Source of the DNA: Desulfuromonadales bacterium
Lineage (GTDB): Bacteria > Desulfobacterota > Desulfuromonadia > Geobacterales > Pseudopelobacteraceae
Length of the DNA: 15,854 nucleotides
Direction of reading: 5' to 3'
Assembly (NCBI GenBank): GCA_015688915.1
Contig: JAATGX010000034.1
Span: 1-15,854 of the forward strand
The notes beneath the pieces are model-generated. The model saw only the letters and a program-made list of their open reading frames with translations, ran no database searches and was not told the DNA's origin. Shown here piece after piece: positions 1-6,697 of the stretch (positions are counted from its first letter, which is position 1; each line of letters opens with the position of its first letter). The translations under genes and the position numbers were made by a program.

Positions 1-177
1 TCCATCGAGGAGGCGCTGCTGCTGGGCAGCAGGATCGTGGTGATGTCGCCCCATCCGGGGCGGGTGGAGGAGATCCTGGAGGCGGAACAGTTGAGCGAGG
101 CGGCCGGCTCCCATCCGGAGGTCGCGGAGCGCATCAGGCGCGTGCTGTTCCGGGATGCCCCGGATTACGCGATTTAG
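1..177 (+). CDS. NitT/TauT-type ABC transporter ATPase, 3' end only
   Basis: Open from the window edge to TAG at 175-177, giving the last 58 residues of an ABC ATPase. It begins with SIEEALLLGSRIVVMSPHPG, the stretch that normally follows the H-loop (THD-EA) in nitrate/sulfonate/taurine importers. Walker A, signature and Walker B lie outside the window. The C-terminal tail (HPEVAERIRRVLF) matches the short helical tail of this ATPase class. The next gene, a permease, follows after about 9 bases, so this ATPase should energise the permease and SBP immediately downstream. Family assignment is good; the substrate is unknown. Confidence 0.85.
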   Translation, partial: SIEEALLLGSRIVVMSPHPGRVEEILEAEQLSEAAGSHPEVAERIRRVLFRDAPDYAI

Positions 178-180
178 GAG
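176..180 (+). promoter_or_regulatory. Ribosome binding site deciding the permease start at 187
   Basis: AGGAG overlaps the stop codon of the preceding ATPase. It leaves no spacer to the ATG at 181 but a normal 6-base spacer to the in-frame ATG at 187, so the shorter protein is favoured. Confidence 0.6.
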
Positions 181-186
181 ATGGAG

Positions 187-1098
187 ATGAAAGTGGAAAC
201 CGCGGCAGCGTCGATCCCGGACAGGGACACCCGGAATGCGGGACCCGGAGTCGTGCCAGGGGGGCGTGTCCGACTGCTGGCGACCAGGCTCGGCGACAGG
301 GGATGGCTGCGCCGGTTGTTGCTCCTGGTGCTGCTGTGCGGCCTGTGGCAATGGTACGCGACCCGGCTGGCCAACCCGCTCATGTTCCCCACCTTCAGCG
401 CCACGGTTCAGGCATTGGGCGACGCCGTGGTCAGTGGCGGCCTTTTCGCACGCGTCGTGACATCATTCAAAATCCTGCTGGTCGGTTACGGCATCGGGGT
501 GCTGCTGGCGCTCATCCTGGCCATGGCGGCGTCCGGAACCAGGCTTGGCAGGGATCTGCTGGATCTGTTCACCGCCATGTTCAATCCCCTGCCGGCCATA
601 GCGCTGCTGCCCCTGGCCCTGCTCTGGTTCGGGCTCGGCAGCGGCAGCATCACCTTTGTGCTGGTCCATGCGGTGCTTTGGCCGGTTGCACTCAGCGCCC
701 ATGCCGGCTTCTCCGGCGTCAACACGACCCTCCGCATGGTCGGGCGTAACTATGGCCTCGGCGGTGTGCGGTACGTACTTGCGATCCTCATCCCGGCGGC
801 ATTTCCTTCCCTTCTGACCGGGCTGCGCAACGGCTGGGCCTTTGCCTGGCGCACCCTGATCGCCGCAGAACTGGTCTTTGGCGTCAGTTCCGGTTCGGGC
901 GGTATCGGCTGGTTCATCTATGAGAATAAGCAGCAACTGGAGATACCTTCGGTGTTCGCCGGTCTGATCACCGTGATCCTGATCGGCATTGCGGTGGAGA
1001 ACCTGATCTTTGACCGGATCGAACGTCGCACGGTTGTGCGCTGGGGCATGAAAAATACCGGTCAGGGAGGGCACGAATTACGGACCGACGGCTTCTGA
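187..1098 (+). CDS. NitT/TauT-type ABC transporter permease
   Basis: Inner-membrane permease of about 303 residues in the BPD_transp_1 class. A charged N-terminal tail of about 35 residues precedes the first hydrophobic segment (LLLLVLLCGLWQWYA), and several further membrane segments follow. The cytoplasmic EAA-type loop, which docks on the ATPase, lies in the region GRNYGLGGVRYVLAILIPAA. I prefer the ATG at 187 over the in-frame ATG at 181: AGGAG at 176-180 abuts 181 but is 6 bases from 187. It is translationally close to the preceding ATPase and is followed 59 bases later by an SBP, the usual gene trio. Substrate cannot be told from sequence. Confidence 0.9.
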   Translation: MKVETAAASIPDRDTRNAGPGVVPGGRVRLLATRLGDRGWLRRLLLLVLLCGLWQWYATRLANPLMFPTFSATVQALGDAVVSGGLFARVVTSFKILLVGYGIGVLLALILAMAASGTRLGRDLLDLFTAMFNPLPAIALLPLALLWFGLGSGSITFVLVHAVLWPVALSAHAGFSGVNTTLRMVGRNYGLGGVRYVLAILIPAAFPSLLTGLRNGWAFAWRTLIAAELVFGVSSGSGGIGWFIYENKQQLEIPSVFAGLITVILIGIAVENLIFDRIERRTVVRWGMKNTGQGGHELRTDGF

Positions 1099-1157
1099 AC
1101 GGTATTCGGAGTCCGGATGCGTCGTGTCCGGGGTGCAAACCCCATGGAGGAACATTC

Positions 1158-2114
1158 ATGAACAGACTGAAGTTGTGTGCGGCAGGCATTGCCGTTGTTG
1201 TCCTTGCCATCGTCACTATGGGTGAGGCCACTGCCAAAAAGGCGGAATCTCCCGTCAGGATCATCATTGCCGACGCCAAGACCACCAACCACCTGAACCT
1301 GTATGTGGCCCAGGAGCTGGGGCTGTTCAGGAAACAGGGGCTCGACGTTGCCATTGTCGAGGCCAGGGACCCGGCCCTGGCCCGCGACCTGGTGGTTTCC
1401 GGCCAGGCGGACGTCTTCTGGTCCTGTCCCTCGGTGGCTGTTTCGGCCATCGCCAACGGCGCCCCGCTCAAGATCATCGCCCAGGTCAAGTCCCCCTGTT
1501 CCTCGCTGCTGGTGGTCCCCAAGGGGTCGCCCATCAGGTCGTACAAGGAGCTGAACGGAAAGCGCATTGCCGGCAGCTCTCCGGCCTGCGAAGCGGTCAT
1601 CGCTTTTGAGAGAAAGGCCCGGGAGGCCGGTGCCCGCTTCATCCTGGAGAAGCTGGCCGGAGGCCCGGCCCTGGCCGCCCTGGACAGCGGCACGGTGGAC
1701 GGCGCCATCCTGGAGGATCCGCACCTGGCCATCGCGGAGCTCAAGGGGTACAAGGTGATCCTGCGTGACGCCCCCCTGGCGTTCCCCTGCCGCACCATCA
1801 ACGGGCGCACCGCCTTTCTCCAGGAGAACCCCGAGGCCCTGAAACGCCTGGTGGTCGCCATCAGGGAGGCCAACGTCGTGATCAACAAGGCCCCGGCCTC
1901 CCGCCAGATCGCGGACATCGTCCAGAGATACACCGGGGCGCCGCCACAGGCGGTCAAGCGTGCCGCCAAGCGCTTCACGTTCAGCGACAGGATCGACGAA
2001 AAAGGGTTGAACACCCTGGGTGAGGAGTTGGTGGCGCTGAAGGAGATCAGGGAGAACCCGAAGGCGAACCTGTACGCCGCCGAGTTCAGGGGGATTACCT
2101 GGGGGATGAAATAA
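1158..2114 (+). CDS. NMT1/SsuA-type periplasmic substrate-binding protein (SBP1)
   Basis: A 318-residue exported SBP. An N-terminal signal (hydrophobic core AAGIAVVVLAIVTM, likely cleavage near residue 26) is followed by the two-lobe NMT1/SsuA fold. Lobe I has the typical HLNLYVAQELGLFRKQGLDV pattern (residues 45-64) and SGQADVFW near 81-88. Lobe II runs from about 115 to 215. It differs from the three SBPs encoded at 8325-12712 in carrying four cysteines in the mature part (C90, C114, C144, C211). C211 (FPCRTI) sits where the others have the Cys-Cys-Arg motif, so only one of the pair is kept. GGAGG lies about 9 bases before the ATG. It pairs with the upstream ATPase and permease. Confidence 0.88.
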   Translation: MNRLKLCAAGIAVVVLAIVTMGEATAKKAESPVRIIIADAKTTNHLNLYVAQELGLFRKQGLDVAIVEARDPALARDLVVSGQADVFWSCPSVAVSAIANGAPLKIIAQVKSPCSSLLVVPKGSPIRSYKELNGKRIAGSSPACEAVIAFERKAREAGARFILEKLAGGPALAALDSGTVDGAILEDPHLAIAELKGYKVILRDAPLAFPCRTINGRTAFLQENPEALKRLVVAIREANVVINKAPASRQIADIVQRYTGAPPQAVKRAAKRFTFSDRIDEKGLNTLGEELVALKEIRENPKANLYAAEFRGITWGMK

Positions 2115-2147
2115 ATGATCTGATTCGTTCTAATTCACCGCCACAAT

Positions 2148-2241
2148 AAGTCCCCCTTTGAAAAAGGGGGATGTAGGGGGATTTGCCTTTGACGATCAAA
2201 CCAAATCCCCCCTGACCCCCCTTTTTCAAAGGGGGGAACTT
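2148..2241. repeat. Long imperfect palindromic intergenic repeat, copy A
   Basis: Left arm 2148-2185 (AAGTCCCCCTTTGAAAAAGG and on) is the near reverse complement of right arm 2202-2241 (CAAATCCCCCCTGACCCCCC and on), with a 16-base loop between. The same element recurs at 10598-10692 with a different loop, so it is a dispersed repeat and not a gene-specific site. It lies between the first and second transporter operons. In RNA it would form a very stable hairpin and could end or slow transcription, but there is no terminal U tract. Confidence 0.85.
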
Positions 2242-2276
2242 TAGGCGGCAGATCAGAACTACTCAGAATAAATGAT

Positions 2277-2284
2277 AAGGAAAG
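2277..2284 (+). promoter_or_regulatory. Ribosome binding site deciding the SBP2 start at 2290
   Basis: AAGGAAAG lies inside the six codons between the ATG at 2272 and the in-frame ATG at 2290, at normal distance from 2290. The upstream ATG has no such site, so 2290 is preferred. Confidence 0.55.
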
Positions 2285-2289
2285 AAGAC

Positions 2290-3213
2290 ATGAACATACC
2301 TACCCGTCTGTTACGCCCGTTTTTACTGCTGCTCTTCATGGCCTCCGTACTCTGTGCGGCATGTCAGAAGCAGGCCTCCCACCAGGGTGCCACCCAGACG
2401 AATCCGGCTTCGTCGTCCCCGTTACCCCGCATCGGCTATGGCGACAGCCCGCTCCTGGGGCCGCTGTACGCGGCATACGAGCGGCAGACGCCTCCGGCCT
2501 GGCAGGAGATCCGTATCGGCAGCGGCGGCGACATCGGTTACTCCCTGATCTCGGGCAAAATCGATGCCGGGTTCGTGGAGACCAACAAGGCGGTAAAGCT
2601 GCTCAAGGCGCCGGGCGGCGAGGGGCTCAAGGTGGCCGGGGCCGTACAGTTTCCCTACGGCGCGACCTTGGTGGTCCGCAAGGATCTCAGCATCCGCCTG
2701 GGCGATCTGGCCGGCAGGACCATCGCGGCCCAGGAGCCGGACTGCAAGCTGCTCCACCAGTTCAGGAAGGACGCCAAGCGTCTCGGCGTCAAGGTGGAGC
2801 GGATTCACGTCGTCTACATGTCCTTCGACGAGATGGTGCCGGCCCTGGAAGCGGGCAAGGTGGATGCCGTGCTGGTGAAAGGGTCCTACGCGGTGCTGGC
2901 CGAACACCTGGGGCACAAGGTGCTCTACCAGAACTGGGACATCAAGGCGGGTGACGAGTGCTGCCCTGCTGCCCTGGCCCAGAGCGACTACTTCCTGGTG
3001 GTCAGGGAGCAGGCCGTGGCCACGGTCAAACCGGTGGTGGCGGCGCTGCTGGCTAGCGGCGCGCTGCCACCTGCCGAGTTGCGTCAAGCCGTGGCCAAGC
3101 GGCTCGGCTATGCGCCGGAAGCCCTGGAACGGCTGCCCACGGCGAACTTCGTGGCGGTCAGTGACGAACTGCGCAAGGAGTTGGGTGACGGGCGATGCCT
3201 GCTGACGCGCTGA
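2290..3213 (+). CDS. Periplasmic substrate-binding protein (SBP2), possibly a lipoprotein
   Basis: About 307 residues from the ATG at 2290. The N-terminal hydrophobic segment (LLRPFLLLLFMASVL) leads to LCAACQKQ, which could be a lipobox, though the -3 residue is Cys instead of Leu or Val. A Ser/Thr/Pro-rich linker (about 27-45) follows, then a two-lobe SBP: PRIGYGDSPLLGPLYAAY in lobe I, and NMT1-like EAGKVDAVLVKGSYAVLAEH near 187-206 in lobe II. Cys-Cys is present at 224-225 (DECCPAAL), matching the pair in SBP4-6, and C152 (EPDCKLL) matches C144 of SBP1. Lobe I is clearly diverged from the other SBPs. The gene overlaps the next permease by 19 bases, so the two are translationally coupled. 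Confidence 0.82.
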   Translation: MNIPTRLLRPFLLLLFMASVLCAACQKQASHQGATQTNPASSSPLPRIGYGDSPLLGPLYAAYERQTPPAWQEIRIGSGGDIGYSLISGKIDAGFVETNKAVKLLKAPGGEGLKVAGAVQFPYGATLVVRKDLSIRLGDLAGRTIAAQEPDCKLLHQFRKDAKRLGVKVERIHVVYMSFDEMVPALEAGKVDAVLVKGSYAVLAEHLGHKVLYQNWDIKAGDECCPAALAQSDYFLVVREQAVATVKPVVAALLASGALPPAELRQAVAKRLGYAPEALERLPTANFVAVSDELRKELGDGRCLLTR

Positions 3214-4040
3214 CCCCCGCCGGGGCACCCGGCCGCCGGCAGAGGACGCTGCTGCGGGAGGTGAAGCTGTTCTGGCGGTCATCCTTCGGCAGCCTGGTAT
3301 CCCGGGAATCCCTCACCGTCCTGGTTCCCCTGTTGTTCCTCTGGGAACTGCTGCCGCGGTTCGGCCTGCTGCCCGCCTCCCTGGTGCCGCCCCCTTCAAC
3401 CCTGGCCACCACGTTTTACCAGATGCTCCTGAAACAACATCTGCTGGCCCACTTCGGCGACAGCGCCCTCCGTTTCGTCCTCGGGTTCGGCCTGGCGGTG
3501 CTGACCGCCTTTCCCCTCGGGGTCCTGATGGGGTGGAACCGCTTCATCCGCAAACATTGCCTCCCCCTGTTCCAGATCCTGGCGCCGATCCCGCCGCCGG
3601 CCTGGGTGCCGGTCACCATGATCGTGCTGGGCATCGGCCTGCCGATGCAGGTCTTTCTCATCTTCCTGGGGGTCTTCTACCCGGTGCTGTTCAGCACCTA
3701 CCAGGGGATCAGCGAAACCAACCCCCGGTATATCGCCTCGGCCCGGGTCTTCGGCGCCAGCGAATTCACCATCATCACCCATATCCACATCTGGCACGCC
3801 CTTGGCTCGGTGATCATGGGGATCAGGATCGGCATCGCCCTGGGACTGGTCATGCTGGTGGTGGCCGAGATGCAGAGCGGCGCCAGCGGGATCGGCTACC
3901 TGCTGCTGCGGGGCAAGGAGTATTTCCAGATCGACCGCATGGTGGTCTGCATGGTGATCCTGGGTGGGGCGGGGTGGCTCATGACCGAGGTCATGAAATA
4001 CATCGAGCTGAAGCTGGCCGTATGGCGCATCGAGCGGTGA
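3195..4040 (+). CDS. NitT/TauT-type ABC transporter permease
   Basis: A 281-residue membrane protein. After a basic N-terminus of about 35 residues come hydrophobic segments beginning with ESLTVLVPLLFLWELL and the PPPSTLATTFYQML region typical of the NitT/TauT permeases (compare PxP-x5-F in SsuC/TauC). The sequence ILAPIPPPAWVPVTMIVLGI and the EAA-type loop around RVFGASEFTIITHIHIWHAL are family hallmarks. The start overlaps the end of SBP2, and the gene is followed 4 bases later by its ATPase. The order SBP-permease-ATPase differs from the other two transporters here, which suggests an independent origin. Transported compound unknown. Confidence 0.9.
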   Translation: MPADALTPAGAPGRRQRTLLREVKLFWRSSFGSLVSRESLTVLVPLLFLWELLPRFGLLPASLVPPPSTLATTFYQMLLKQHLLAHFGDSALRFVLGFGLAVLTAFPLGVLMGWNRFIRKHCLPLFQILAPIPPPAWVPVTMIVLGIGLPMQVFLIFLGVFYPVLFSTYQGISETNPRYIASARVFGASEFTIITHIHIWHALGSVIMGIRIGIALGLVMLVVAEMQSGASGIGYLLLRGKEYFQIDRMVVCMVILGGAGWLMTEVMKYIELKLAVWRIER

Positions 4041-4044
4041 CCCC

Positions 4045-4890
4045 ATGATCGAGGCGGTCGGCATATCCAAGAGTTTCCCGGTTCCGGACGGAAATGGCGT
4101 CACAACGGAAACCGCGGTGCTGCAAGCGGTATCGCTCACGGTAGGGGACGGCGCCTTCGTTTCCCTGGTGGGCCCGACCGGCTGCGGCAAATCCACCTTC
4201 CTGGAGATCCTGGCCGGCCTCCAGGCGCCGTCCCAAGGCGAGGTGCGCATCAACGGCCAGCGGGTGCTGGAGCCGCTGCCCGCCACGCCGGACGGGATGA
4301 AGGCATACCGGAAAAGGCACCGCTTTCTCTCCCCCATCGCCAACAGCCTCTTCCGCGACAAGCCCCGGCACGACATCGCCATGATCTTCCAGGACTATGC
4401 CGTATTCCCCTGGATGACCGCCCGCCAGAACGTCCGGTTCATCCTCGGGCTGCGCGGGGTTCCCAAGGGGGAGCGGGAAGAGAGGGCGCGCCACTACCTG
4501 TCCATGGTCGGCCTGGAGGAGGCGGTTCACAGCTACCCATCCCGGATGTCCGGCGGCATGCGCCAGCGTCTGGCCCTGGCCCGGGCCTTTTCCGCAGAGC
4601 CGGGCATCATCCTGATGGATGAGCCGTTTGCCGCGGTCGACGCCTTTACCAGGGAGCGGCTCCAGGACGACCTGCTGCGCATCTGGGAGACCAGCGGCAC
4701 AACCATTGTGCTGGCGACCCACGACGTGGGCGAGGCGGTCTGTCTCTCCGACGAGATCTACGTCTTTTCCCCGGCCCCCGGTGCGATCCGCGGGCGGGTC
4801 CCCATCTCTATTTCCCGGCCGCGAAGGCACCAGTCAACCGATGTTCAACAGCTCAAAGAGCAGGTACTGTCGCACTTTTCCGGTGCATAG
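4045..4890 (+). CDS. NitT/TauT-type ABC transporter ATPase with an insertion
   Basis: A 281-residue nucleotide-binding subunit. Walker A GPTGCGKST is at 43-51, Q-loop IFQDY around Q116, signature MSGGMRQR at 168-175, Walker B IILMDEP at 188-194, and the H-loop histidine at 226 (ATHD). All catalytic residues are present, so it should be active. Walker A to Q-loop is 65 residues between the Lys and the Gln, against about 36 in the other complete ATPase of this window (6698-7513). Most of the excess is a basic, Pro/Arg-rich stretch at about 75-107. The gene starts 4 bases after the permease stop and ends the operon; no clear intrinsic terminator follows directly. Confidence 0.93.
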   Translation: MIEAVGISKSFPVPDGNGVTTETAVLQAVSLTVGDGAFVSLVGPTGCGKSTFLEILAGLQAPSQGEVRINGQRVLEPLPATPDGMKAYRKRHRFLSPIANSLFRDKPRHDIAMIFQDYAVFPWMTARQNVRFILGLRGVPKGEREERARHYLSMVGLEEAVHSYPSRMSGGMRQRLALARAFSAEPGIILMDEPFAAVDAFTRERLQDDLLRIWETSGTTIVLATHDVGEAVCLSDEIYVFSPAPGAIRGRVPISISRPRRHQSTDVQQLKEQVLSHFSGA

Positions 4891-5069
4891 CCCGGCCATC
4901 CGCCCTGCGCCGGGTCGTTCCCGAATCCGTGATGCCCCTAAAAAATTCCCTCTGTAATTATCCCCTTGGTTGCTCAACAAAATGAGGCTGAAAACCGGTA
5001 TGCTTTTGGCCTTGGCCTGCAAACCGCCTAATAAAAATATAAAATTGATAGACATAATATGATTTTTTA

Positions 5070-5098
5070 TTGACACTCCGGCCCGCGAATGGTAATTT
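5070..5098 (+). promoter_or_regulatory. Sigma70-type promoter for the nifX/nifH-like operon
   Basis: A perfect -35 box TTGACA (5070-5075), a 17-base spacer, and a -10 box TAATTT (5093-5098) one or two changes from TATAAT. It is preceded by an A+T-rich tract that could serve as an UP element. Predicted transcription start is near 5105, giving a leader of about 168 bases before the nifX-like ATG at 5273. It is the clearest promoter visible in the window. Confidence 0.7.
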
Positions 5099-5119
5099 AA
5101 CCATCACTTAAGCAACACC

Positions 5120-5132
5120 ACTTGAGTCAAGT
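5120..5132. promoter_or_regulatory. 13-bp perfect palindrome, operator candidate
   Basis: ACTTGA-G-TCAAGT is a perfect inverted repeat centred about 15-20 bases after the predicted transcription start. A repressor bound here would block promoter clearance. A related half-motif, CACTTAAG, lies just upstream near 5105-5112. No regulator gene is in the window, so its owner is unknown. Confidence 0.4.
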
Positions 5133-5196
5133 AAATTTTACCCGCTGTTTCCGTTTCACGCGCAATCACACCGACAACGGCCGACCAGACAAACTG

Positions 5197-5245
5197 GAGG
5201 TCAAGGCAGGGCGATCACTACGCCCATACCTTGACCTCTTTTTTT
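5197..5245 (+). terminator. Strong intrinsic terminator inside the leader (attenuator candidate)
   Basis: GAGGTCAAGG (5197-5206) pairs perfectly with CCTTGACCTC (5229-5238). Inside that stem GGGCG (5209-5213) pairs with CGCCC (5221-5225) around a 7-base loop. The stem is followed at once by seven T (5239-5245), then G and four more T. This is a textbook Rho-independent terminator on the + strand. It lies downstream of the promoter at 5070-5098 but upstream of the gene it should express, so it either attenuates the operon or ends a short leader RNA of about 140 bases. Confidence 0.8.
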
Positions 5246-5257
5246 GTTTTCGGCCCC

Positions 5258-5264
5258 AGGGGAA
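5258..5264 (+). promoter_or_regulatory. Ribosome binding site deciding the nifX-like start at 5273
   Basis: AGGGGAA lies 8 bases before the ATG at 5273. The longer reading from TTG at 5231 would start inside the terminator stem and add 14 residues not expected in the family, so it is rejected. Confidence 0.7.
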
Positions 5265-5272
5265 CGTACTCG

Positions 5273-5617
5273 ATGGACGTAAAGATCGCTGTGGCAAGCA
5301 GCGACGGGACGACGATAAACGAGCACTTCGGCAGGACACGGGCCTTCCGCATCTACCAGTTGCACGACCAGGGGCACGAATTCCTGGAACTGCGGGAGAA
5401 TACCCCGGCCTGCGCGGGGCAGCAGCATGACGACGATGTTCTGGACCGGGCCGCCCGGCTCATTTCCGACTGCCGCGGGGTTGTTGCCGCCCAGGTCGGC
5501 CCCGGCGCCATCGACGCCCTCATCGGCCACCGGATCCTGGCCTTCACCATGGGCGGCACCATTGACGACGCCATGGAGGCATTGCGGGCGTCGAAGCGCT
5601 TCACCTACATCAAATAA
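5273..5617 (+). CDS. NifX / NifB C-terminal-like cofactor-binding protein
   Basis: A 114-residue, single-domain, cytoplasmic protein of the dinitrogenase iron-molybdenum cofactor-binding family (NifX, NafY, NifB C-terminal domain). Family features are VKIAVASSDG at the N-terminus, the INEHFG motif (His18), PACAGQQHDDD (Cys47, residues 46-55) matching the PxCxG segment of NifB tails, and LISDCRGVVAAQVGPGA (Cys67). Members bind or carry iron-sulfur or Mo-Fe cofactor precursors. Here it would serve the nitrogenase-like enzyme encoded downstream. It is first in the operon, 12 bases before the nifH-like gene. No NifB radical-SAM part is fused or nearby, so the cofactor would have to be made elsewhere. 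Confidence 0.88.
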   Translation: MDVKIAVASSDGTTINEHFGRTRAFRIYQLHDQGHEFLELRENTPACAGQQHDDDVLDRAARLISDCRGVVAAQVGPGAIDALIGHRILAFTMGGTIDDAMEALRASKRFTYIK

Positions 5618-5629
5618 CCGGAGGAACAG

Positions 5630-6505
5630 ATGTCGAAAAAACTGAAGCAACTGGCGATCTACGGCAAGGGGGGCATCGGCAAGTCCACCACCACCTCCAA
5701 CATCACCGCCGCCCTGTCCGTGGCCGGCTACAAGGTCATGCAGGTCGGCTGCGACCCCAAGAACGATTCCACCGTCACCCTGCGGGGCGGCAATTACATC
5801 CCCACCATTCTCGATACCCTGCGGGAAAAGAAAAACGCCAAGGCCGAAGAGGTGGTCTTTTCGGGCTTCAACGGGGTTTATTGCGTGGAAGCCGGCGGAC
5901 CGGCGCCCGGGGTCGGCTGCGCCGGGCGCGGCATCATCACCGCCATTGAACTGCTGAAGCAGCAGCGGGTCTACGAGGAGCTGGACCTGGACTACGTCAT
6001 CTACGACGTCCTGGGGGACGTGGTCTGCGGCGGGTTTGCCGTGCCGATCCGGGAGGGGATCGCCGAGCATGTCTTCACCGTGCTGTCGTCGGACTTCATG
6101 GCCATATACGCCGCCAACAACCTGTTCACCGGCATCAAGAAGTACTCCAACAACGGCGGCGCGCTCCTGGGGGGCGTCATCGCCAACTCGGTCAACGCAC
6201 CCTATGCCAGGCACATCATCGACGATTTCGTGGCCCGCACCAACACCCAGGTCATGGAGTACGTGCCCCGTTCCATCACCGTCACCCAGTCCGAGTTGCA
6301 GGGCAAGACCACCATCGAGGCCTTTCCCGACTCCGAACAGGCCCAGGTCTACAAAACGCTCGCCGACCGGATCGCCAACCACACCGACTCCAGGGTGCCG
6401 GAACCGCTGGGGGCGGAGGAGTTGAGGAAATGGGCGGCCAGTTGGTCCGACCAGATCCTGGCCGTGGAGACCGGTGAGGTGCGTAGCAGCGGCCAGAGTA
6501 TTTAA
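5630..6505 (+). CDS. NifH-like iron protein (nitrogenase reductase-like ATPase)
   Basis: A 291-residue homologue of nitrogenase Fe protein. P-loop GKGGIGKST is at 12-20 and the switch I region GCDPKNDST at 40-48. The two cysteines that hold the intersubunit 4Fe-4S cluster in NifH are both present: Cys97 in GVGCAGRG and Cys133 in DVVCGGFAVPIR. The switch II motif DVLGD is at 126-130. It should dimerise, bind one 4Fe-4S cluster and pass electrons with ATP hydrolysis to a partner such as the NifD-like protein at 15055. It retains Arg100, the counterpart of the ADP-ribosylated Arg of NifH. GGAGG lies 5 bases before the ATG. The cluster context argues against dinitrogen fixation as its role, but that is inference. 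Confidence 0.93.
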   Translation: MSKKLKQLAIYGKGGIGKSTTTSNITAALSVAGYKVMQVGCDPKNDSTVTLRGGNYIPTILDTLREKKNAKAEEVVFSGFNGVYCVEAGGPAPGVGCAGRGIITAIELLKQQRVYEELDLDYVIYDVLGDVVCGGFAVPIREGIAEHVFTVLSSDFMAIYAANNLFTGIKKYSNNGGALLGGVIANSVNAPYARHIIDDFVARTNTQVMEYVPRSITVTQSELQGKTTIEAFPDSEQAQVYKTLADRIANHTDSRVPEPLGAEELRKWAASWSDQILAVETGEVRSSGQSI

Positions 6506-6697
6506 CCTGTAAACGGCAAGTTGCACCGCAGGGGACGCAGAGGTTCACAGAGAAAACAGTAAATATTCCGCAGCGCCCACGACCTACCTGGTGGTCAAGG
6601 ACCGCGTGCTGGCCCACAACCCGGTCGGCGCGCTCTACTGCGGCCATTCCTACTACAAGCGGCTGTCGGAAGATCGAAACCTATGAGGATATGAGCC
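6506..6697 (+). other. Intergenic gap with a possible gene remnant
   Basis: After the nifH-like stop there is an A+G-rich piece (ACCGCAGGGGACGCAGAGGT and on, about 6525-6558) of the kind seen as dispersed intergenic repeats. From about 6573 to the TGA at 6684-6686 the sequence turns abruptly coding-like: one frame reads APTTYLVVKDRVLAHNPVGA and continues to RLSEDRNL with G/C-rich third positions. No start codon in good context precedes it. It could be the tail of a gene whose body was deleted, or chance; I do not recognise the family. GAGGA at 6685-6689 serves the next gene. Confidence 0.4.

Larger units (their letters stand above)
4891..5272 (+). promoter_or_regulatory. 382-base intergenic regulatory region before the nitrogenase-like genes
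   Basis: I see no convincing gene here. The first half is unusually A+T-rich for the window, especially 5030-5070. In order it holds a sigma70-type promoter (5070-5098), a 13-bp palindrome (5120-5132), about 65 bases without an obvious element, an intrinsic terminator (5197-5245), and the ribosome binding site of the nifX-like gene (5258-5264). The ORFs that can be read through it start at TTG codons or run opposite to the genes, and lack any family resemblance. Confidence 0.7.

Noticed and set aside
2354..2366. Lipobox in SBP2 (LCAAC)
   Set aside because: Noted as possible only: the -3 residue is Cys, outside the standard pattern, so I do not call SBP2 a definite lipoprotein.
5006..5021. 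Sigma54-type (-24/-12) promoter at TTGGCCTTGGCCTGC
   Set aside because: GG and GC are 9 bases apart, not the required 10, and the -24 box lacks the usual CAC. The sigma70-type promoter at 5070 is far better.
5122..5430. A 102-residue frame from TTG through the leader and into the nifX-like gene
   Set aside because: It crosses the intrinsic terminator and overlaps the real nifX-like gene in another frame, with no recognisable domain or ribosome binding site.
5630..6505. Conventional nitrogen-fixation nifH
   Set aside because: The operon lacks nifDK order and nif accessory genes and is instead mixed with importers and a QueG-like protein; the call is kept to NifH-like pending a tree.
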